64,000 bases of DNA from a virus: positions 1 through 64,000 of the IMG/VR virus record IMGVR_UViG_3300021599_002910; one strand, written 5' to 3'. The position numbers and the translations under genes were made by a program. The notes under the pieces are model-generated. The model saw only the letters and a program-made list of their open reading frames with translations, made no database searches and was not told where the DNA came from. Below, one piece after another: positions 63,992-64,000 of the stretch (its first letter is position 1; every line of letters begins with the position of its first letter).

Positions 63992-64000
63992 TCTTTATTT

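Overview
The window reads as a stretch of a large tailed-phage genome whose host is probably a member of the Bacteroidota. The phage call is an inference from gene style: dozens of short, tightly packed, mostly plus-strand genes, a holin-like and a spanin-like protein, a Pro/Thr-rich and a LamG virion-type protein, and no housekeeping operons. No capsid, portal or terminase gene lies inside the window. The host call rests on several promoters of the Bacteroidota housekeeping form (TTTG, 19-20 bp spacer, TAnnTTTG) and on the general lack of Shine-Dalgarno sequences.

The dominant feature is a set of more than 30 otherwise unrelated proteins that share short N-terminal peptides. The forms are A (LTExDLxxLVxxVxKEQ), B (MKYIITExQLxxLxxEQ), C (MNLNENISRVKELMG), D (MRxLIKKxLREA) and E (KIRHIQEAN followed by LLKE). 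Most end in a hydrophobic-x-Glu-(Gln) site resembling the cleavage site of T4-type prohead proteases. I infer that these are capsid-targeting propeptides and that the bodies behind them are head-packaged cargo ejected with the DNA. The cargo includes L,D-transpeptidase-like, C39-like, CHAP-like, glucosaminidase-like and lytic-transglycosylase-like proteins, HExxH metallopeptidases, a P-loop kinase, a nuclease, a phosphatase/SGNH multidomain protein, membrane-helix proteins and many small unknowns. Most tagged genes carry a strand-oriented TATTTAT element 4-6, 14-15 or about 20 bases before the start codon, which I read as the phage late promoter.

Layout. 1-7.3 kb: the end of a zinc-finger gene, a run of small tagged genes, an outer-membrane-like protein, a MORN-like protein and a tagged L,D-transpeptidase. 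7.3-10.8 kb: two glycosyltransferases and UDP-galactopyranose mutase. 10.8-16.4 kb: a metallopeptidase, a ParB-like protein, an SOS-type umuD/umuC operon with a flavoprotein and a thioesterase inside it, then two sulfotransferases. 16.4-21.3 kb: cargo genes on both strands. 21.3-25.3 kb: an accessory or control region with two covarying long hairpins around a T5orf172 gene, a GIY-YIG/HTH regulator with a 22-bp palindrome, a 28-bp-period inverted-repeat array, DnaA-box-like sites and G/C tracts; this is a candidate origin.

25.3-29.9 kb: seven cargo cassettes closed by near-identical terminators. 30.1-31.6 kb: a chain of overlapping micro-genes behind a host-type promoter. 32.1-36.9 kb: six cassettes, most behind a shared GGTCGTGATATTTAT promoter. 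37-54.5 kb: small genes, more cargo, cyclophilin and two further sulfotransferase-like genes. 54.6-59 kb: lysis and cell-wall genes. 59-60.3 kb: secreted GH25 lysozyme and NUC1 nuclease. 60.4-61 kb: an aberrant tRNA-like gene and a candidate structured RNA. 61-64 kb: two virion-like proteins and a tagged nuclease-like protein.

All functional calls come from motif recognition by eye; no database search was run.
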